Below are positions 8,529 to 18,277 of a stretch of DNA of 64,000 nt, piece after piece. The DNA is from Clostridiales bacterium. Its GTDB lineage: Bacteria; Bacillota; Clostridia; Oscillospirales; Acutalibacteraceae. The notes beneath the pieces are model-generated. The model was not told the origin of the DNA and made no database searches. It saw only the letters and a list, made by a program, of their open reading frames with translations. The position numbers were made by a program, and so were the translations under genes. The stretch lies in assembly GCA_021199275.1 (NCBI GenBank), contig JAJQIJ010000001.1:148547-212546 (forward strand). Direction: 5' to 3'. The stretch's first letter is position 1. Every line of letters begins with the position of its first letter.

Positions 8529-10846
8529 ATGAAAAAATAAAAAAAATCATAAGCAGTTTAACACTTGAAGAAAAAGCCTCTCTTTGCTCCGGCGCAGATT
8601 TTTGGTCGACAAAAGGGATTGCAGAAAAGGAAATCAAATCCTTTCGCATGTGCGACGGCCCAAGTGGTTTGAGATTTCAGTCAGACGGAGATGATCATAT
8701 CGGCGTTCATGCAAGCGTTCCGACCGTCAGCTTTCCGACTGGCTGCGCCATGGCCAGCTCTTTCGACAGAGAGCTTATGTTCAGCGTAGGCAAAGCAATA
8801 GGGGAAGAGAGCCGAAGTCTGCATGTAGGCTTGGTTCTCGGGCCTGCAATGAATATCAAAAGGACACCCCTTTGCGGCAGAAATTTTGAATATTTTTCTG
8901 AAGATCCGTATCTCTGCGGACAAATTGCCTCAGCTGAGGTCCGCGGTATCCAGAGCTGTGAAGTCGGCGCGTGTCTCAAGCATTTTGCCTGCAACAATCA
9001 GGAAACATGGCGGATGAAAATCAACGCAGAGATTGACGAACGCGCTTTTAGAGAAATTTATTTATTAGGCTTTGAAACGGCGGTCAAGGAATCAAACCCC
9101 TGCGCACTGATGTGCAGCTATAACGGGATAAACGGCGAAACCGCTTCGCAAAACCGAAGACTTCTCACTGAAATACTGAGAGAAGAGTGGGGGTTTGACG
9201 GCATTGTTGTCAGCGACTGGGGAGCAGTCAATGACAGAGCCGCCGCCTTGGAAGCAGGACTCGATTTGGAAATGCCCGGGTGCAGCGGGATTACAAACAG
9301 GCAATTGGTTAATGCCGTAAAGGATGGAAAACTTGATGAAGAGATTCTCAATACGGCTGTTGAGAGAATCATCGCAAGGTCACTGCGATATGCCCATGAA
9401 AAAACAACGGAGGATTTTGACCGCAAAGGACATCATGAGCTTGCGGTAAAAGCGGCTTGCGAAGCCGCCGTGCTGCTCAAAAATGAAAACGGCTGTCTTC
9501 CTCTGAATGAAAATGAAAAAGTTGTATTCATTGGAAAATTCGCCGAAAATCCACGTTTTCAGGGTGGAGGCAGCGCATGTGTAACGCCTTTCAAAATGAC
9601 CAATGTCCTTGAACATGTTGCAGGTATGAATAATATCGAATATTTTACCGGCTTTTCAGAGACAGAAGACAAAGAGAATGCCGATTTGGCGGCTCAGGCG
9701 CTTCAGGCGGCTGCAAATGCTGAAAAAGCAGTTGTTTTTGTCGGACTTCCCAACACATTTGAGAGCGAAAGCTATGACAGAACAAACCTGAAGCTTCCCG
9801 ATTGCCAAGTTAATTTTATTTTAGAGGTCTGCAAAGTAAATCACAATGTTGCTGTTGTTCTTTGCAGCGGCTCGCCTGTAGAAATGCCTTTTGTTGATGA
9901 TGTTTCAGCTGTTTTGCAGATGCATACCGGCGGGCAGGGGGTCGGAACCGCAGAATACAGGCTCTTGTTCGGTTTGGCCAATCCCTGCGGAAAGCTTGCC
10001 GAGACCTATCCGCTCAGACTAGAGGACACGCCGGCATATCTGAGCTATCCGGGAAACGGAAAAGACGTTAGCTATGCCGAGGGTATTTTCGTCGGTTACA
10101 GATATTATGACAAAAGGGATATGCCTGTTTTGTTCCCGTTTGGACACGGTTTGTCCTATACGGAATTTGAATATAAAAATCTTAAAATTGAGAAAACAGG
10201 TCAGTTTGACTATAGAGTTACCCTACAGATTAAAAATATCGGCAGAGTCAGAGGCAAAGAGGTAGTTCAGCTCTATGTGACGGACATAGAAGGAGCGAAG
10301 ACAAACGAGCTTAATGTCGATCAATCGGCGCAGGTTTATATTCGGGAGCGCGAAGGCAGAGCTCAGCTGCCTCTCAAACAGCTTAAGGGATTTGAGAAGG
10401 TTGAGCTCTATTCGGGAGAAACAAAGACAGTTGAATTTGTCCTTGACAGAAGAAGCTTCGCATACTATGATGTCGGCAGTGTTTCGTGGGAAATACAAAA
10501 CGGCGATTACGGTATAGCGATAGGGTCTTCTTCAAGGGATATCAGGCTTGAAGAGAGTGTCCATATCAGCGTCGGCAAGTCTCAACGGGTGCAACGCTAT
10601 ACAATGGCAACGCTTATGAGTGAAATTTCTCCGCATCCTGCGCTCTGGAGCATTGTTACAAACGAACTTGAGCGCGTGAGTGAAAAGCTTTACGAAATCC
10701 TGCACGGTACAGATAATAATTCCAATTATCTTCGAGAAGAACTTAAGGAGCTCCCTCTTTACAGTATAAGAGGTATTTATTCGATTGAGCAGGAGGACTG
10801 CGAAAGAATTTTAAAAAAACTCAACGAGGCAGCAGGAAGCCTTTAA
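8525..10846 (+). CDS. Glycoside hydrolase family 3 beta-glucosidase
   Basis: A 773-residue GH3 enzyme without a signal peptide, so it probably acts in the cytoplasm. The N-terminal TIM-barrel carries LKHFACNN and the nucleophile D231 in GIVVSDWGAV. An alpha/beta sandwich follows (residues about 300-540, with GGSACVTP and GSPVEMPF). Near 500 is the FPFGHGLSYTEFEY segment that leads into a fibronectin-III-like C-terminal domain. A further 100 or so residues after it (ending LNEAAGSL) resemble the C-terminal extension of some clostridial GH3 enzymes. It would release glucose from the non-reducing end of beta-glucosides. The start overlaps the stop of the ruined GH172 gene by four bases, so translation may now depend on its own weak ribosome site. 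Confidence 0.93.
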   Translation: MNEKIKKIISSLTLEEKASLCSGADFWSTKGIAEKEIKSFRMCDGPSGLRFQSDGDDHIGVHASVPTVSFPTGCAMASSFDRELMFSVGKAIGEESRSLHVGLVLGPAMNIKRTPLCGRNFEYFSEDPYLCGQIASAEVRGIQSCEVGACLKHFACNNQETWRMKINAEIDERAFREIYLLGFETAVKESNPCALMCSYNGINGETASQNRRLLTEILREEWGFDGIVVSDWGAVNDRAAALEAGLDLEMPGCSGITNRQLVNAVKDGKLDEEILNTAVERIIARSLRYAHEKTTEDFDRKGHHELAVKAACEAAVLLKNENGCLPLNENEKVVFIGKFAENPRFQGGGSACVTPFKMTNVLEHVAGMNNIEYFTGFSETEDKENADLAAQALQAAANAEKAVVFVGLPNTFESESYDRTNLKLPDCQVNFILEVCKVNHNVAVVLCSGSPVEMPFVDDVSAVLQMHTGGQGVGTAEYRLLFGLANPCGKLAETYPLRLEDTPAYLSYPGNGKDVSYAEGIFVGYRYYDKRDMPVLFPFGHGLSYTEFEYKNLKIEKTGQFDYRVTLQIKNIGRVRGKEVVQLYVTDIEGAKTNELNVDQSAQVYIREREGRAQLPLKQLKGFEKVELYSGETKTVEFVLDRRSFAYYDVGSVSWEIQNGDYGIAIGSSSRDIRLEESVHISVGKSQRVQRYTMATLMSEISPHPALWSIVTNELERVSEKLYEILHGTDNNSNYLREELKELPLYSIRGIYSIEQEDCERILKKLNEAAGSL

Positions 10847-10873
10847 CTGAATCTTGAACTTCATGGAGGAAAT

Positions 10874-11002
10874 ATGGTTGACGTCATTTTATGTACTGAT
10901 TTTGGAGAAAACATAGACGACGCGTAGGCGTTAGGCGTGCTTCTTAAATCTCGTTATCTTAACGTAAAATATATTTTTAGACGAGTTTACGGCTCTGTTT
11001 GA
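10874..11002 (+). pseudogene. Nucleoside hydrolase (IUNH) remnant
   Basis: From ATG 10874, with a GGAGG ribosome site, the first residues read MVDVILCTDFGENIDDA, then an in-frame TAG, then ALGVLLKS. This matches the start of inosine-uridine-preferring nucleoside hydrolases (DTDxGxxxDDAxAL, the calcium and ribose site). The TAG replaces what is usually a Trp or Leu codon. After about 40 codons the similarity ends; a whole enzyme is about 310 residues. It is clearly a remnant, sitting next to another ruined gene. Confidence 0.7.
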
Positions 11003-11022
11003 ATGAAAGGTTTGTGTGAATA

Positions 11023-12110
11023 GTGCTTTTTGATAAAATATACGGCTGTATCCTCGGCGGTGCTGTTGGAGATGCTTTCGGTGCGCCGTTGGAGGGCATG
11101 AGTGCAGACTATATCCGGAAGCCTTATAACGGGTCCGCTGTAACTATGCAGGATTTTTCGATTCGCCCAAAAGATTTTTTTCAGTCGGAGTTCGCTTATG
11201 TGTATGCTTGGACAAAAAATGCCGGTTCACATACAGACGACACATATATGGCGGGTTTGCTTGCGCAGTGTATTATTTAGAAAAAAGGCAGGATTACCTG
11301 TGATGATTTGGCGGAGTACTGGATTAAGCATTTGGATATAAACAGGGCATGGTTTTCAGTTCAGAAATCATACAATAATCTCATGGTGACCGGAAAAACC
11401 GCAAGAGAAGTCAGCAAGGGGAATATCTGCGACAACAGTTGACCCATGTGTATAGGACCGATAGGGATTATAAATGCCTGTAATCCGGCGTAGGCCGCTC
11501 TTGATGCTTTTGACGTTTCCACGCCTATTCATGACGACTGTTCCCGTGACGCTGCAGGGCTGTTGGCGGCATCGGTGGCAGAGGCATTTTCACCGAATGC
11601 TACTGTTAAAAGCGTTGTAGAGGCAGCAGTAACCTATATTCCCGGAGGCGCCGAAGGCCCATTTTTATGCTCCTCTTGTTATAGTCTTGGATTTAGCTGG
11701 TAAAGCGGACTGCTTTGACGAATTGACAAGGCCGTACAACCAAAGTCTTCTTGTTCCCTGCATTCGACGCGGAGACCCTGTCGTTACAGATGGCAGACAT
11801 TCCGATAGCATTGAAACTTTAGAGTCGGTGCCATGCGCACTCGGTATGTTCCTGCTTGCAAATGGCGACTATGAGAAGACTATAATCGGGTGCGCAATTT
11901 CAGCAGATATTGCGACACTATCGCTTGTATGGGCGGCTATGTTGCCGGAGCTTTTAACAGCGCATCAAAAATGCGGAAGGGTGGGCGAAGACCTGTATCA
12001 AAGAAAATCAGGACGCTGATTTTTACATGCTTGCGAAAGGACTGCATACCGCGCTCTTGAATCAGATAAACAGTGATTTGCAGAGGTGCCAACAGGTTCT
12101 TACAATGTAA
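11023..12110 (+). pseudogene. ADP-ribosylglycohydrolase (DraG family) pseudogene
   Basis: The protein can be followed across three frames. Frame from GTG 11023: IYGCILGGAVGDAFGAPLEG and SHTDDTYMA (the magnesium-binding Asp motif), interrupted by TAG at 11278, TGA at 11440 and TAG at 11491, yet continuing with recognisable blocks (DDLAEYW, MCIGPIGIINA, DCSRDAAGLLAASVAEAF). A frameshift near 11650-11690 leads to LESVPCALGMFLLANGDYEKTI and GCAISADIATL in the next frame. A second shift near 12000 gives ENQDADFYMLAKGL to TAA 12110. Intact relatives hydrolyse ADP-ribosyl linkages on proteins or small molecules. Three stops and two frameshifts make this non-functional. Confidence 0.85.
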
Positions 12111-12139
12111 AAAAACAGTTCGTAAAGGGGAAATGTTTC

Positions 12140-13018
12140 ATGAATCCGCTGATTTTACAATGGAGAAATGTGTTCAGGCAGGCTGTTGACGAAAGAGACA
12201 ACAAGCTTGCCATGCCGCAGAATGTAGAGATATGTAGGGACATTTCTTATGCTTCCTGCGGCGTGTTCAATTTGCTTGATATTTGTATTCCGAAAGAGAA
12301 CTTCCGTGATGCTCCGCTGCTGATTCATGTTCACGGCGGTGGATTTTATACAGGGCTTAAAAATGATTATGTCTGCTATTGTGCGGATATGGCAAGGAGA
12401 GGCTTTACAGTAATCAACTTCAGTTATCGAATTGCGCCGGAATATCTGTTTCCGGCGCCCATTGAAGACCTCCATGCTGTCATAAACTGGGTTGTTGAAA
12501 ATGCTGAAAATTACGCTTTAAATCTCCATAATGTATTTTTTTCCGGAGACAGTGCGGGGGCACAAATTCTTATGACTTACATGGCGATGACTGAAAATCT
12601 CGAATACGCCGCTCTTTTCGGAATAAGGCCTAATACGAAGTTAAAACCGAGAGCCGTTTCCTTGAATTTCGGTTTCTATGATTATGAAACTCTGGTGCAG
12701 ATGGACGACTGTGTTGTCGCCGCAAATTATGCCGGCGAAGCGCTTGAGGAAAAAGCGGACATGCTCAACCCGATTGCCTATGTAAACAGCTCTTTCCCAA
12801 AAACATTTCTTGTCACCTCTAACGGAGATTTTTTGCGTCAGGCGGGGGAGAACGCGCATAAAATTTTTGATAAAATCGGTGTAGAGCATGAATTTAAGCT
12901 CTATGGAAAACCGGACGAGGACACTTTATTTCATGTTTTTCATTTGGATATTGCAACTGAGGAGGCGATTAGGTGCAACGACGAAGAAAGCGAGTATTTC
13001 TTTAAAAATTGTTGTTGA
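12140..13018 (+). CDS. Alpha/beta hydrolase, esterase/lipase (HSL family)
   Basis: A 292-residue alpha/beta-hydrolase fold protein. The HGGG oxyanion-hole motif is at residues 65-68 and the nucleophile elbow is GDSAG with S138, which places it in the hormone-sensitive-lipase/Aes-like family. A C-terminal HVFHLD probably carries the catalytic His. ATG 12140 is chosen because AAAGGGG lies 9 bases upstream; an in-frame extension to 12086 would enter the ADP-ribosylglycohydrolase remnant. No signal peptide is seen. In a glycan locus such enzymes often remove acetyl or other acyl groups from imported sugars, but the substrate here is not shown. Confidence 0.85.
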   Translation: MNPLILQWRNVFRQAVDERDNKLAMPQNVEICRDISYASCGVFNLLDICIPKENFRDAPLLIHVHGGGFYTGLKNDYVCYCADMARRGFTVINFSYRIAPEYLFPAPIEDLHAVINWVVENAENYALNLHNVFFSGDSAGAQILMTYMAMTENLEYAALFGIRPNTKLKPRAVSLNFGFYDYETLVQMDDCVVAANYAGEALEEKADMLNPIAYVNSSFPKTFLVTSNGDFLRQAGENAHKIFDKIGVEHEFKLYGKPDEDTLFHVFHLDIATEEAIRCNDEESEYFFKNCC

Positions 13019-13295
13019 TTCGCGGGCAAGGCTGCAAGAATATTATGCGTAATTCAAATAGCTTTGCGCTTTAATTTTGGTTAGCATAAGCGATACCGCA
13101 AGCGTATTCTTATGACTATATATTTTTAAATACGGTAGGCATATCCGCTCCACATTTTGGATATGAACCGCCAAAAGAAAGGAAGAACCCGTCAAAGTCG
13201 GCGGTGCGGCAGTGTGGAGACCTGCCGTAATGCAGTCAGTTTTTATTGACTTGCGAGGTTTTTCATGCATAAGCAGAAAAACTACGGCTGCTCAC
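13019..13295. other. Non-coding gap before the ABC ATPase
   Basis: No gene is seen. There is a CATATCC/GGATATG inverted repeat around 13140-13165 and an AAAGGAAG run, but no convincing promoter or terminator. Confidence 0.4.
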
Positions 13296-14474
13296 ATGGC
13301 AAATGTAGAACTCAAAAACATTAAGAAAATCTATCCGAACACTGCAGTAAAGAAGAAAAAAAAGAAGTCAAAAAAAGCGGAAACGGAAAAGAAAAGCAAT
13401 CTTCAAATAACGGATAAGGGCGTGGTCGCCGTTCAGGAATTCAGTCTCGACATTGAAGACAGGGAATTTGTAGTGCTCGTCGGCCCTTCCGGTTGCGGCA
13501 AATCCACGACGCTCCGCATGATTGCCGGACTTGAGGAGATAACAGAAGGGGAGCTCATCATTGACGGTAAGGTTATGAATGAGGTCGCCCCGAAAGACAG
13601 AGATATCGCTATGGTTTTCCAAAACTATGCTCTTTATCCGCACATGACCGTGTACGAAAATATGGCTTTTTCGCTAAAACTCAAAAAGCTGCCCAAAGAT
13701 GAAATTGACAGAAAGGTAAGAGAAGCCGCTGAAATTCTTGACATTACGCAGTTTCTCAACAGAAAGCCGAAAGCGCTCTCCGGCGGGCAGAGACAGCGCG
13801 TTGCAATAGGTCGGGCAATCGTCAGAAACCCCAAGGTTTTCCTTATGGACGAGCCTCTCTCAAATCTTGACGCTAAGCTTCGCAATCAGATGAGAGCAGA
13901 AATCATAAAGCTTCGTGAGAAAATCGACACGACCTTTATCTACGTTACGCATGACCAGGTGGAAGCGATGACTCTCGGGGACAGAATCGTTATTATGAAA
14001 GATGGTTTCATTCAGCAGATTGGTACGCCGCAGGAAGTTTTTGCAAGGCCTGCTAATCTTTTTGTTGCAACCTTTATCGGTACGCCGCAGATGAATATCA
14101 TGGAGAGCGCTAAACTGATAAAAAAAGATGAAAAATACGTTGTGGATATTCTTGGTGCGGAATTTGTTCTGCCTGAGGATAAGCAGACGGAGCTTAAGGG
14201 AAAAAATGTTCCCGAGAGCGACGTGATAGCAGGGTTCCGCCCTGTCCATGTAGAGCTTTCCGACAGCGGCATTCCGGCTGTTGTTGATGTTGTTGAAATG
14301 ATGGGCGCCGAGCTTCATCTTCACCTGACGGCGGGCGGGCAGGACATTGTGGCGGTTGTTCCGACAACGAAAATTACCCCCGGTTCCGTTCAGCGTGATA
14401 TGATTATTAATTTTACTTTTGACCCGAAGTTAATGCATTTGTTTGACAAGATGACTCAAAAAACCCTGTTCTGA
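13296..14474 (+). CDS. ABC transporter ATP-binding protein, MsmX/UgpC type
   Basis: A 392-residue sugar-importer ATPase. Walker A is GPSGCGKST, the signature is LSGGQRQRVAIGRAI, and Walker B is VFLMDEPLSNLDAKLR, followed by the switch His (YVTHDQVEAMTLGDRI). The C-terminal TOBE/OB regulatory domain of the MalK/UgpC type follows. Between beta-strands near residues 17-45 is a lysine-rich insert (KKKKKKSKKAE...), which I have seen as a variant in clostridial members. ATG 13296 gives the canonical MANVELKNIKKIYP start, although no clear ribosome site precedes it. Such ATPases are often shared by several sugar importers. It is the likely motor for the permeases at 3411-5185. Confidence 0.93.
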   Translation: MANVELKNIKKIYPNTAVKKKKKKSKKAETEKKSNLQITDKGVVAVQEFSLDIEDREFVVLVGPSGCGKSTTLRMIAGLEEITEGELIIDGKVMNEVAPKDRDIAMVFQNYALYPHMTVYENMAFSLKLKKLPKDEIDRKVREAAEILDITQFLNRKPKALSGGQRQRVAIGRAIVRNPKVFLMDEPLSNLDAKLRNQMRAEIIKLREKIDTTFIYVTHDQVEAMTLGDRIVIMKDGFIQQIGTPQEVFARPANLFVATFIGTPQMNIMESAKLIKKDEKYVVDILGAEFVLPEDKQTELKGKNVPESDVIAGFRPVHVELSDSGIPAVVDVVEMMGAELHLHLTAGGQDIVAVVPTTKITPGSVQRDMIINFTFDPKLMHLFDKMTQKTLF

Positions 14475-14519
14475 TTACTGAACGGGAAATAAACTTAAAT
14501 AAACAAAGGAGCAAACGTT

Positions 14520-15296
14520 ATGGTATTCAATCCCGGTTTTCCGATATTTGTTTATTCTAACCCGATGCGTTTTAAATATGGCGATGGTCTGTACGGACCT
14601 GAGCCTGAAATCAGAACCATAGATCAAATTCGTGCGTCTCTCATGGACCCGAATTGCAGCGGCCCGAAACAGGTATATTGTATAGCAATGGACGTAGCAA
14701 AGGAAAAGGACAGAGCGGATCTGGTAAGCAGGAATTTGCTTTACGGCGTTGTAACATATCAAAAAGGTACGCTCGGAAGAGAGCCAATCCGCTCGCAGGG
14801 GCATATTCATGCCGTTTCCCCCTCCTGCGGCTCATCGACCTGCGAAGTATATGAAATTTGGGACGGCGAAGCCTGTATATATATGCAGGAGAGCGGCAGC
14901 GACGACGCGGGCAACTGCTATGCGGTTTACGGAAAAGCCGGAGACGTAATCATAGTTCCGCCCGGCTGGGTTCATGCAACCGTTAATGCTTCTGCAGATA
15001 AACCCATGTCTTTCGGCGCATGGTGTGTTCGGGATTACGGCTTTGATTATTATGATGTCCGCCGGCATAAAGGTATTGCCTTTTTCCCGATTTGGGAGCA
15101 TGGGAAACTGATTTGGATTCAAAATCCAACGTACCGTTCAGCAAACCTTATTGAAAAAAATGCCCGTACATACAAAGACTTCGGACTTGTATCCGACAAG
15201 CCGATCTATCAGCAGTATGAAGAGCATAATGATATGTTTTCTTTTGTTACGAACCCCAAGGGATTTCAGGCGCTTTGGCAAAATTATCAGCCGTAG
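14520..15296 (+). CDS. Cupin-type glucose-6-phosphate isomerase (first copy)
   Basis: A 258-residue protein of the archaeal-type (cupin, PF06560-like) phosphoglucose isomerase family, which interconverts glucose-6-P and fructose-6-P using a bound metal. The metal ligands are visible: H95 and H97 in SQGHIHAVS, E109 in CEVYEIWDG, and H152 in PPGWVHATVN. AAAGGAG precedes ATG 14520. A second, shorter paralogue lies at 18534. The next gene is another phosphosugar isomerase, so the group feeds hexoses freed by the glycosidases into glycolysis. Normal bacterial Pgi is unrelated, and the cupin form is sporadic in Clostridia. Confidence 0.85.
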   Translation: MVFNPGFPIFVYSNPMRFKYGDGLYGPEPEIRTIDQIRASLMDPNCSGPKQVYCIAMDVAKEKDRADLVSRNLLYGVVTYQKGTLGREPIRSQGHIHAVSPSCGSSTCEVYEIWDGEACIYMQESGSDDAGNCYAVYGKAGDVIIVPPGWVHATVNASADKPMSFGAWCVRDYGFDYYDVRRHKGIAFFPIWEHGKLIWIQNPTYRSANLIEKNARTYKDFGLVSDKPIYQQYEEHNDMFSFVTNPKGFQALWQNYQP

Positions 15297-15323
15297 AGTT
15301 AAAAATCGGAAAGATGTACAAAA

Positions 15324-17054
15324 ATGAATTATAATAAATATCCAGTTACCAAGATAGAAACAGAAACAGAGCAGGCATGGCGAGGCTATAAGCCTATAGT
15401 CGAAAGGCTGCGCCGTGCGATTCTGAACAAATCAAAAAATGGCAAATGTGTTCTGGCATTCGAAACTTATCCCGGAGTTGATGAGGGAGAGCTTTTGTCT
15501 GAACTTATAAGCGGGCTGAAGCCGAAGCTGTTGCTTGATACCAAAGAAACATTATGCAAAAAAGATGAATTTCAACGCAGAATTCATACTTTTTTGACCG
15601 ATGACAGAGTATTTGCCCGCATGTATTATGGCGAATTTGCGGATTTTCAGCAGGAAAAGCTTGTACTCTCGGTACAAAAGCGAATTGAAGATGAGACGGG
15701 GCTTATTATTGTTTATGGCATGGGAAGTTCTGAAATATACCCATGCGACATTTTAGTCTATGCCGATATGGCCCGCTGGGAAATTCAGCAGAGATACCGC
15801 AGAGGAATGCCGAATTACTATACGGACAATGCGAATGAGGACAACCTAAAAAAGATCAAACAAGGCTATTTTTTTGAGTGGCGGATTGCAGATAAAATAA
15901 AACGCAGAAGCTATGACAAAATAGATTTTTATCTTGATACAAACAGGCAAAATGATCCAAGCATGATTACGGGTGAGGTATTCAGAAACGCTCTGTTGAA
16001 AGTCTCTGACGGGCCGTTTCGAACCGTGCCGTATTTTGACCCCGGAGTTTGGGGCGGGCAGTGGATGAAAACCGTCTGCGGACTTGACCGTACACAAAAA
16101 AACTTTGCATGGTCATTCGACGGGGTTCCGGAAGAAAACAGCATATATTTGGACGTTAACGGCGTAAGGGTTGAGTCGCCTGCAATCAACGTTGTTTTCT
16201 ATTGTCCGAAGAAGTTATTGGGAGAACGGGTTTTTGCAAGATTTGGCGCAGAATTTCCAATTCGTTTCGATTTTCTTGACACGATGGGCGGGCAAAATCT
16301 CAGCTTGCAGGTGCATCCTCTGACAGACTACATTCATAATCAGTTCGGCATGAACTACACCCAGGACGAGAGCTATTACATTTTGGATGCCGAAGAAGAC
16401 GCCTGCGTATATCTCGGCCTTAAAGACAACGCTAATCCAAAGGAAATGTTTGATGACCTGCGAAGCGCGCAGGAGGGCAAAATTTTGTTCGACGCCGAGA
16501 AATACGTAAACTGTTTTCCGGCAAAAAAACATGATCATTTCCTTATTCCGGCAGGCACGATCCATTGCTCCGGCAGGAACTGCATGGTTCTTGAAATCAG
16601 CGCTACGCCATATCTTTTCACCATGAAGCTTTGGGATTGGGGCAGGCTTGGTCTTGACGGCAGGCCGAGACCGATTCATATCGACCACGGCGAAAAAGTT
16701 GTTCAGTGGGACCGCCGTACAGAATGGGTTAAAAACAATCTTATAAACCGAGTTTGCTTGCTGAAAAAAACCGAAGAATATACAGAAGAGCATACGGGAC
16801 TGCATGAACTTGAATTTATAGAGACAAGAAGATATACGATTCATGATAAGTGCAATATCAGCACCGATAATAATCTAAATATGCTGAATCTTGTTGAAGG
16901 CGAGTCTGTGTGGGTCGAAAGTCCGACAGGCGCATTCGCCCCTTACGAGGTCCATTATGCTGAAACATTTATCATTCCAGCCTGTGTTCAAGAATATACG
17001 ATTCGCTCAAATTCTGACAAGCCCGTTAAGGTTATTCGGGCTTATGTCCGTTAG
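15324..17054 (+). CDS. Class I mannose-6-phosphate isomerase with extra N-terminal domain
   Basis: A 576-residue protein. The C-terminal part (from about residue 235) is a type I phosphomannose isomerase: PYFDPGVWGGQW, then the zinc-site motifs SLQVHP, ESYYILD and IPAGTIHCSG, ending in a second cupin half. It would convert mannose-6-P to fructose-6-P. Ordinary PMI is about 310-390 residues. The first 230 residues form a separate alpha/beta domain (KCVLAFETYPGVDEGELLSEL, later GLIIVYGMGSS) with the layout of a P-loop or uridine-kinase-like fold, but with no readable GxxxxGK[ST] nucleotide motif. This two-domain form is annotated simply as PMI in Clostridia; the role of the N-domain is unknown to me. 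Confidence 0.82.
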   Translation: MNYNKYPVTKIETETEQAWRGYKPIVERLRRAILNKSKNGKCVLAFETYPGVDEGELLSELISGLKPKLLLDTKETLCKKDEFQRRIHTFLTDDRVFARMYYGEFADFQQEKLVLSVQKRIEDETGLIIVYGMGSSEIYPCDILVYADMARWEIQQRYRRGMPNYYTDNANEDNLKKIKQGYFFEWRIADKIKRRSYDKIDFYLDTNRQNDPSMITGEVFRNALLKVSDGPFRTVPYFDPGVWGGQWMKTVCGLDRTQKNFAWSFDGVPEENSIYLDVNGVRVESPAINVVFYCPKKLLGERVFARFGAEFPIRFDFLDTMGGQNLSLQVHPLTDYIHNQFGMNYTQDESYYILDAEEDACVYLGLKDNANPKEMFDDLRSAQEGKILFDAEKYVNCFPAKKHDHFLIPAGTIHCSGRNCMVLEISATPYLFTMKLWDWGRLGLDGRPRPIHIDHGEKVVQWDRRTEWVKNNLINRVCLLKKTEEYTEEHTGLHELEFIETRRYTIHDKCNISTDNNLNMLNLVEGESVWVESPTGAFAPYEVHYAETFIIPACVQEYTIRSNSDKPVKVIRAYVR

Positions 17055-17126
17055 CAGAAGGGGAGCCTGCGAAAAAACACTTACTTAACATCTGCTGAAG
17101 GCTGCAAATGAGTGAAGGGGGACGTA

Positions 17127-18245
17127 ATGCGTAATACAATAATATGTGAAAAAGCAAAAAAATTATTTCATATTGATAAGCCGGTTGCAATCGCCATGTG
17201 GGAGTTTTCATGGATAGAACGCCGCTGGCCCGGTGCCGGTTATGAAGACTGGGAGAAGGCTCTGTCGGAGTTGACGGAGCGTGGATATAATGCCGTTCGT
17301 ATTGACGCGTTCCCGCACTTGATGGCACAAGACGCCTATAAGGAGTGGATGCTGAATCCGGTTTGGAACGTTCAGGTCTGGGGCAGCCAATCCGTGAACA
17401 AAATCAAGCTTCATGACAATTTCAGAAATTTTTTGGAAGCCTGTAGGCGCCATAATGTCCGCGTTGCTTTGTCGACATGGTTCCGTCAGGATACGGATAA
17501 GACGCTGATGCATATCCTGACACCGAAAGATCATGCAAATATCTGGATTAAAACCATGGATTATATAGAACAATGGGGTGAGCTTGACAACATCCTCTAT
17601 GTTGATTTTTGCAATGAATGGCCCATGCCGAACTGGGCGCCTTTCTATACGAGCAAATTCGGCGAGCAGTCCTATGACAGTGCCGATTCCGTTCGATGGA
17701 TGCGGGAGGTCATATCAGAATTCAAAAACGCTTATCCCAATATTCCGGTTACATTTTCTATTACAGGCTCGCCGAACGATAAGGATATGGTTCCCGATTT
17801 TCTCGACTTTATTGAGCAGCATACATGGATGGCAGGCTGCACGGATTATTATGAAAAAGTGGGTTACGACTATGCTCTTTTTGACGATAAGGGGTATACG
17901 AATATGGCGCTCAGGGGCGAGAGTGTCTACAGAGACTCCAAAGAATACTATGACAGCTGCCTTATAAAGGAAATCAAACGTGTTGCAAATTGGGCAAAAA
18001 AATGTGAAAAGCCGCTTATAACAACAGAATGCTGGTCAGTTGTTGACTATAAAGATTGGCCGTTGCTGAATTGGAACTGGATTCTCGACTTGAATCGTCT
18101 CGGCGTCGAAACGGCCGTTAAAACGGGCATGTATGCCGGCATGGCCACGAGCAATTTCTGCGGCCCTCAATTCGTCGGAATGTGGAGAGAAACAGCGTGG
18201 CATCAGGAACTGACAACGCTGATTAAAAACAGTAAAATGGATTAG
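17127..18245 (+). CDS. GH5-like cellulase-fold glycoside hydrolase
   Basis: A 372-residue (beta/alpha)8 protein of the cellulase-like (PF12876/GH5-like) type with no signal peptide, so it is probably cytoplasmic. The probable acid/base Glu is in DFCNEWPMPNW and the probable nucleophile Glu is in ITTECWSVVD, at the spacing expected for clan A retaining enzymes. ATG 17127 is preceded by AAGGGGGA. Many aromatic residues (WIERRWPG, WNVQVWG, WAPFYT) suggest a sugar-binding cleft. It is the last gene before a palindromic repeat. Together with the GH1 and GH3 enzymes it would complete degradation of an imported beta-linked oligosaccharide; the exact linkage is unknown. Confidence 0.8.
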   Translation: MRNTIICEKAKKLFHIDKPVAIAMWEFSWIERRWPGAGYEDWEKALSELTERGYNAVRIDAFPHLMAQDAYKEWMLNPVWNVQVWGSQSVNKIKLHDNFRNFLEACRRHNVRVALSTWFRQDTDKTLMHILTPKDHANIWIKTMDYIEQWGELDNILYVDFCNEWPMPNWAPFYTSKFGEQSYDSADSVRWMREVISEFKNAYPNIPVTFSITGSPNDKDMVPDFLDFIEQHTWMAGCTDYYEKVGYDYALFDDKGYTNMALRGESVYRDSKEYYDSCLIKEIKRVANWAKKCEKPLITTECWSVVDYKDWPLLNWNWILDLNRLGVETAVKTGMYAGMATSNFCGPQFVGMWRETAWHQELTTLIKNSKMD

Positions 18246-18277
18246 ACGAGCTTAGTGTGAAAAATCACACTAACCGT

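Noticed and set aside
10874..12110. Stop codons as evidence for a reassigned genetic code
   Set aside because: TAG and TGA are both involved, two frameshifts are present, and all neighbouring long genes use standard stops; simple gene decay explains it.
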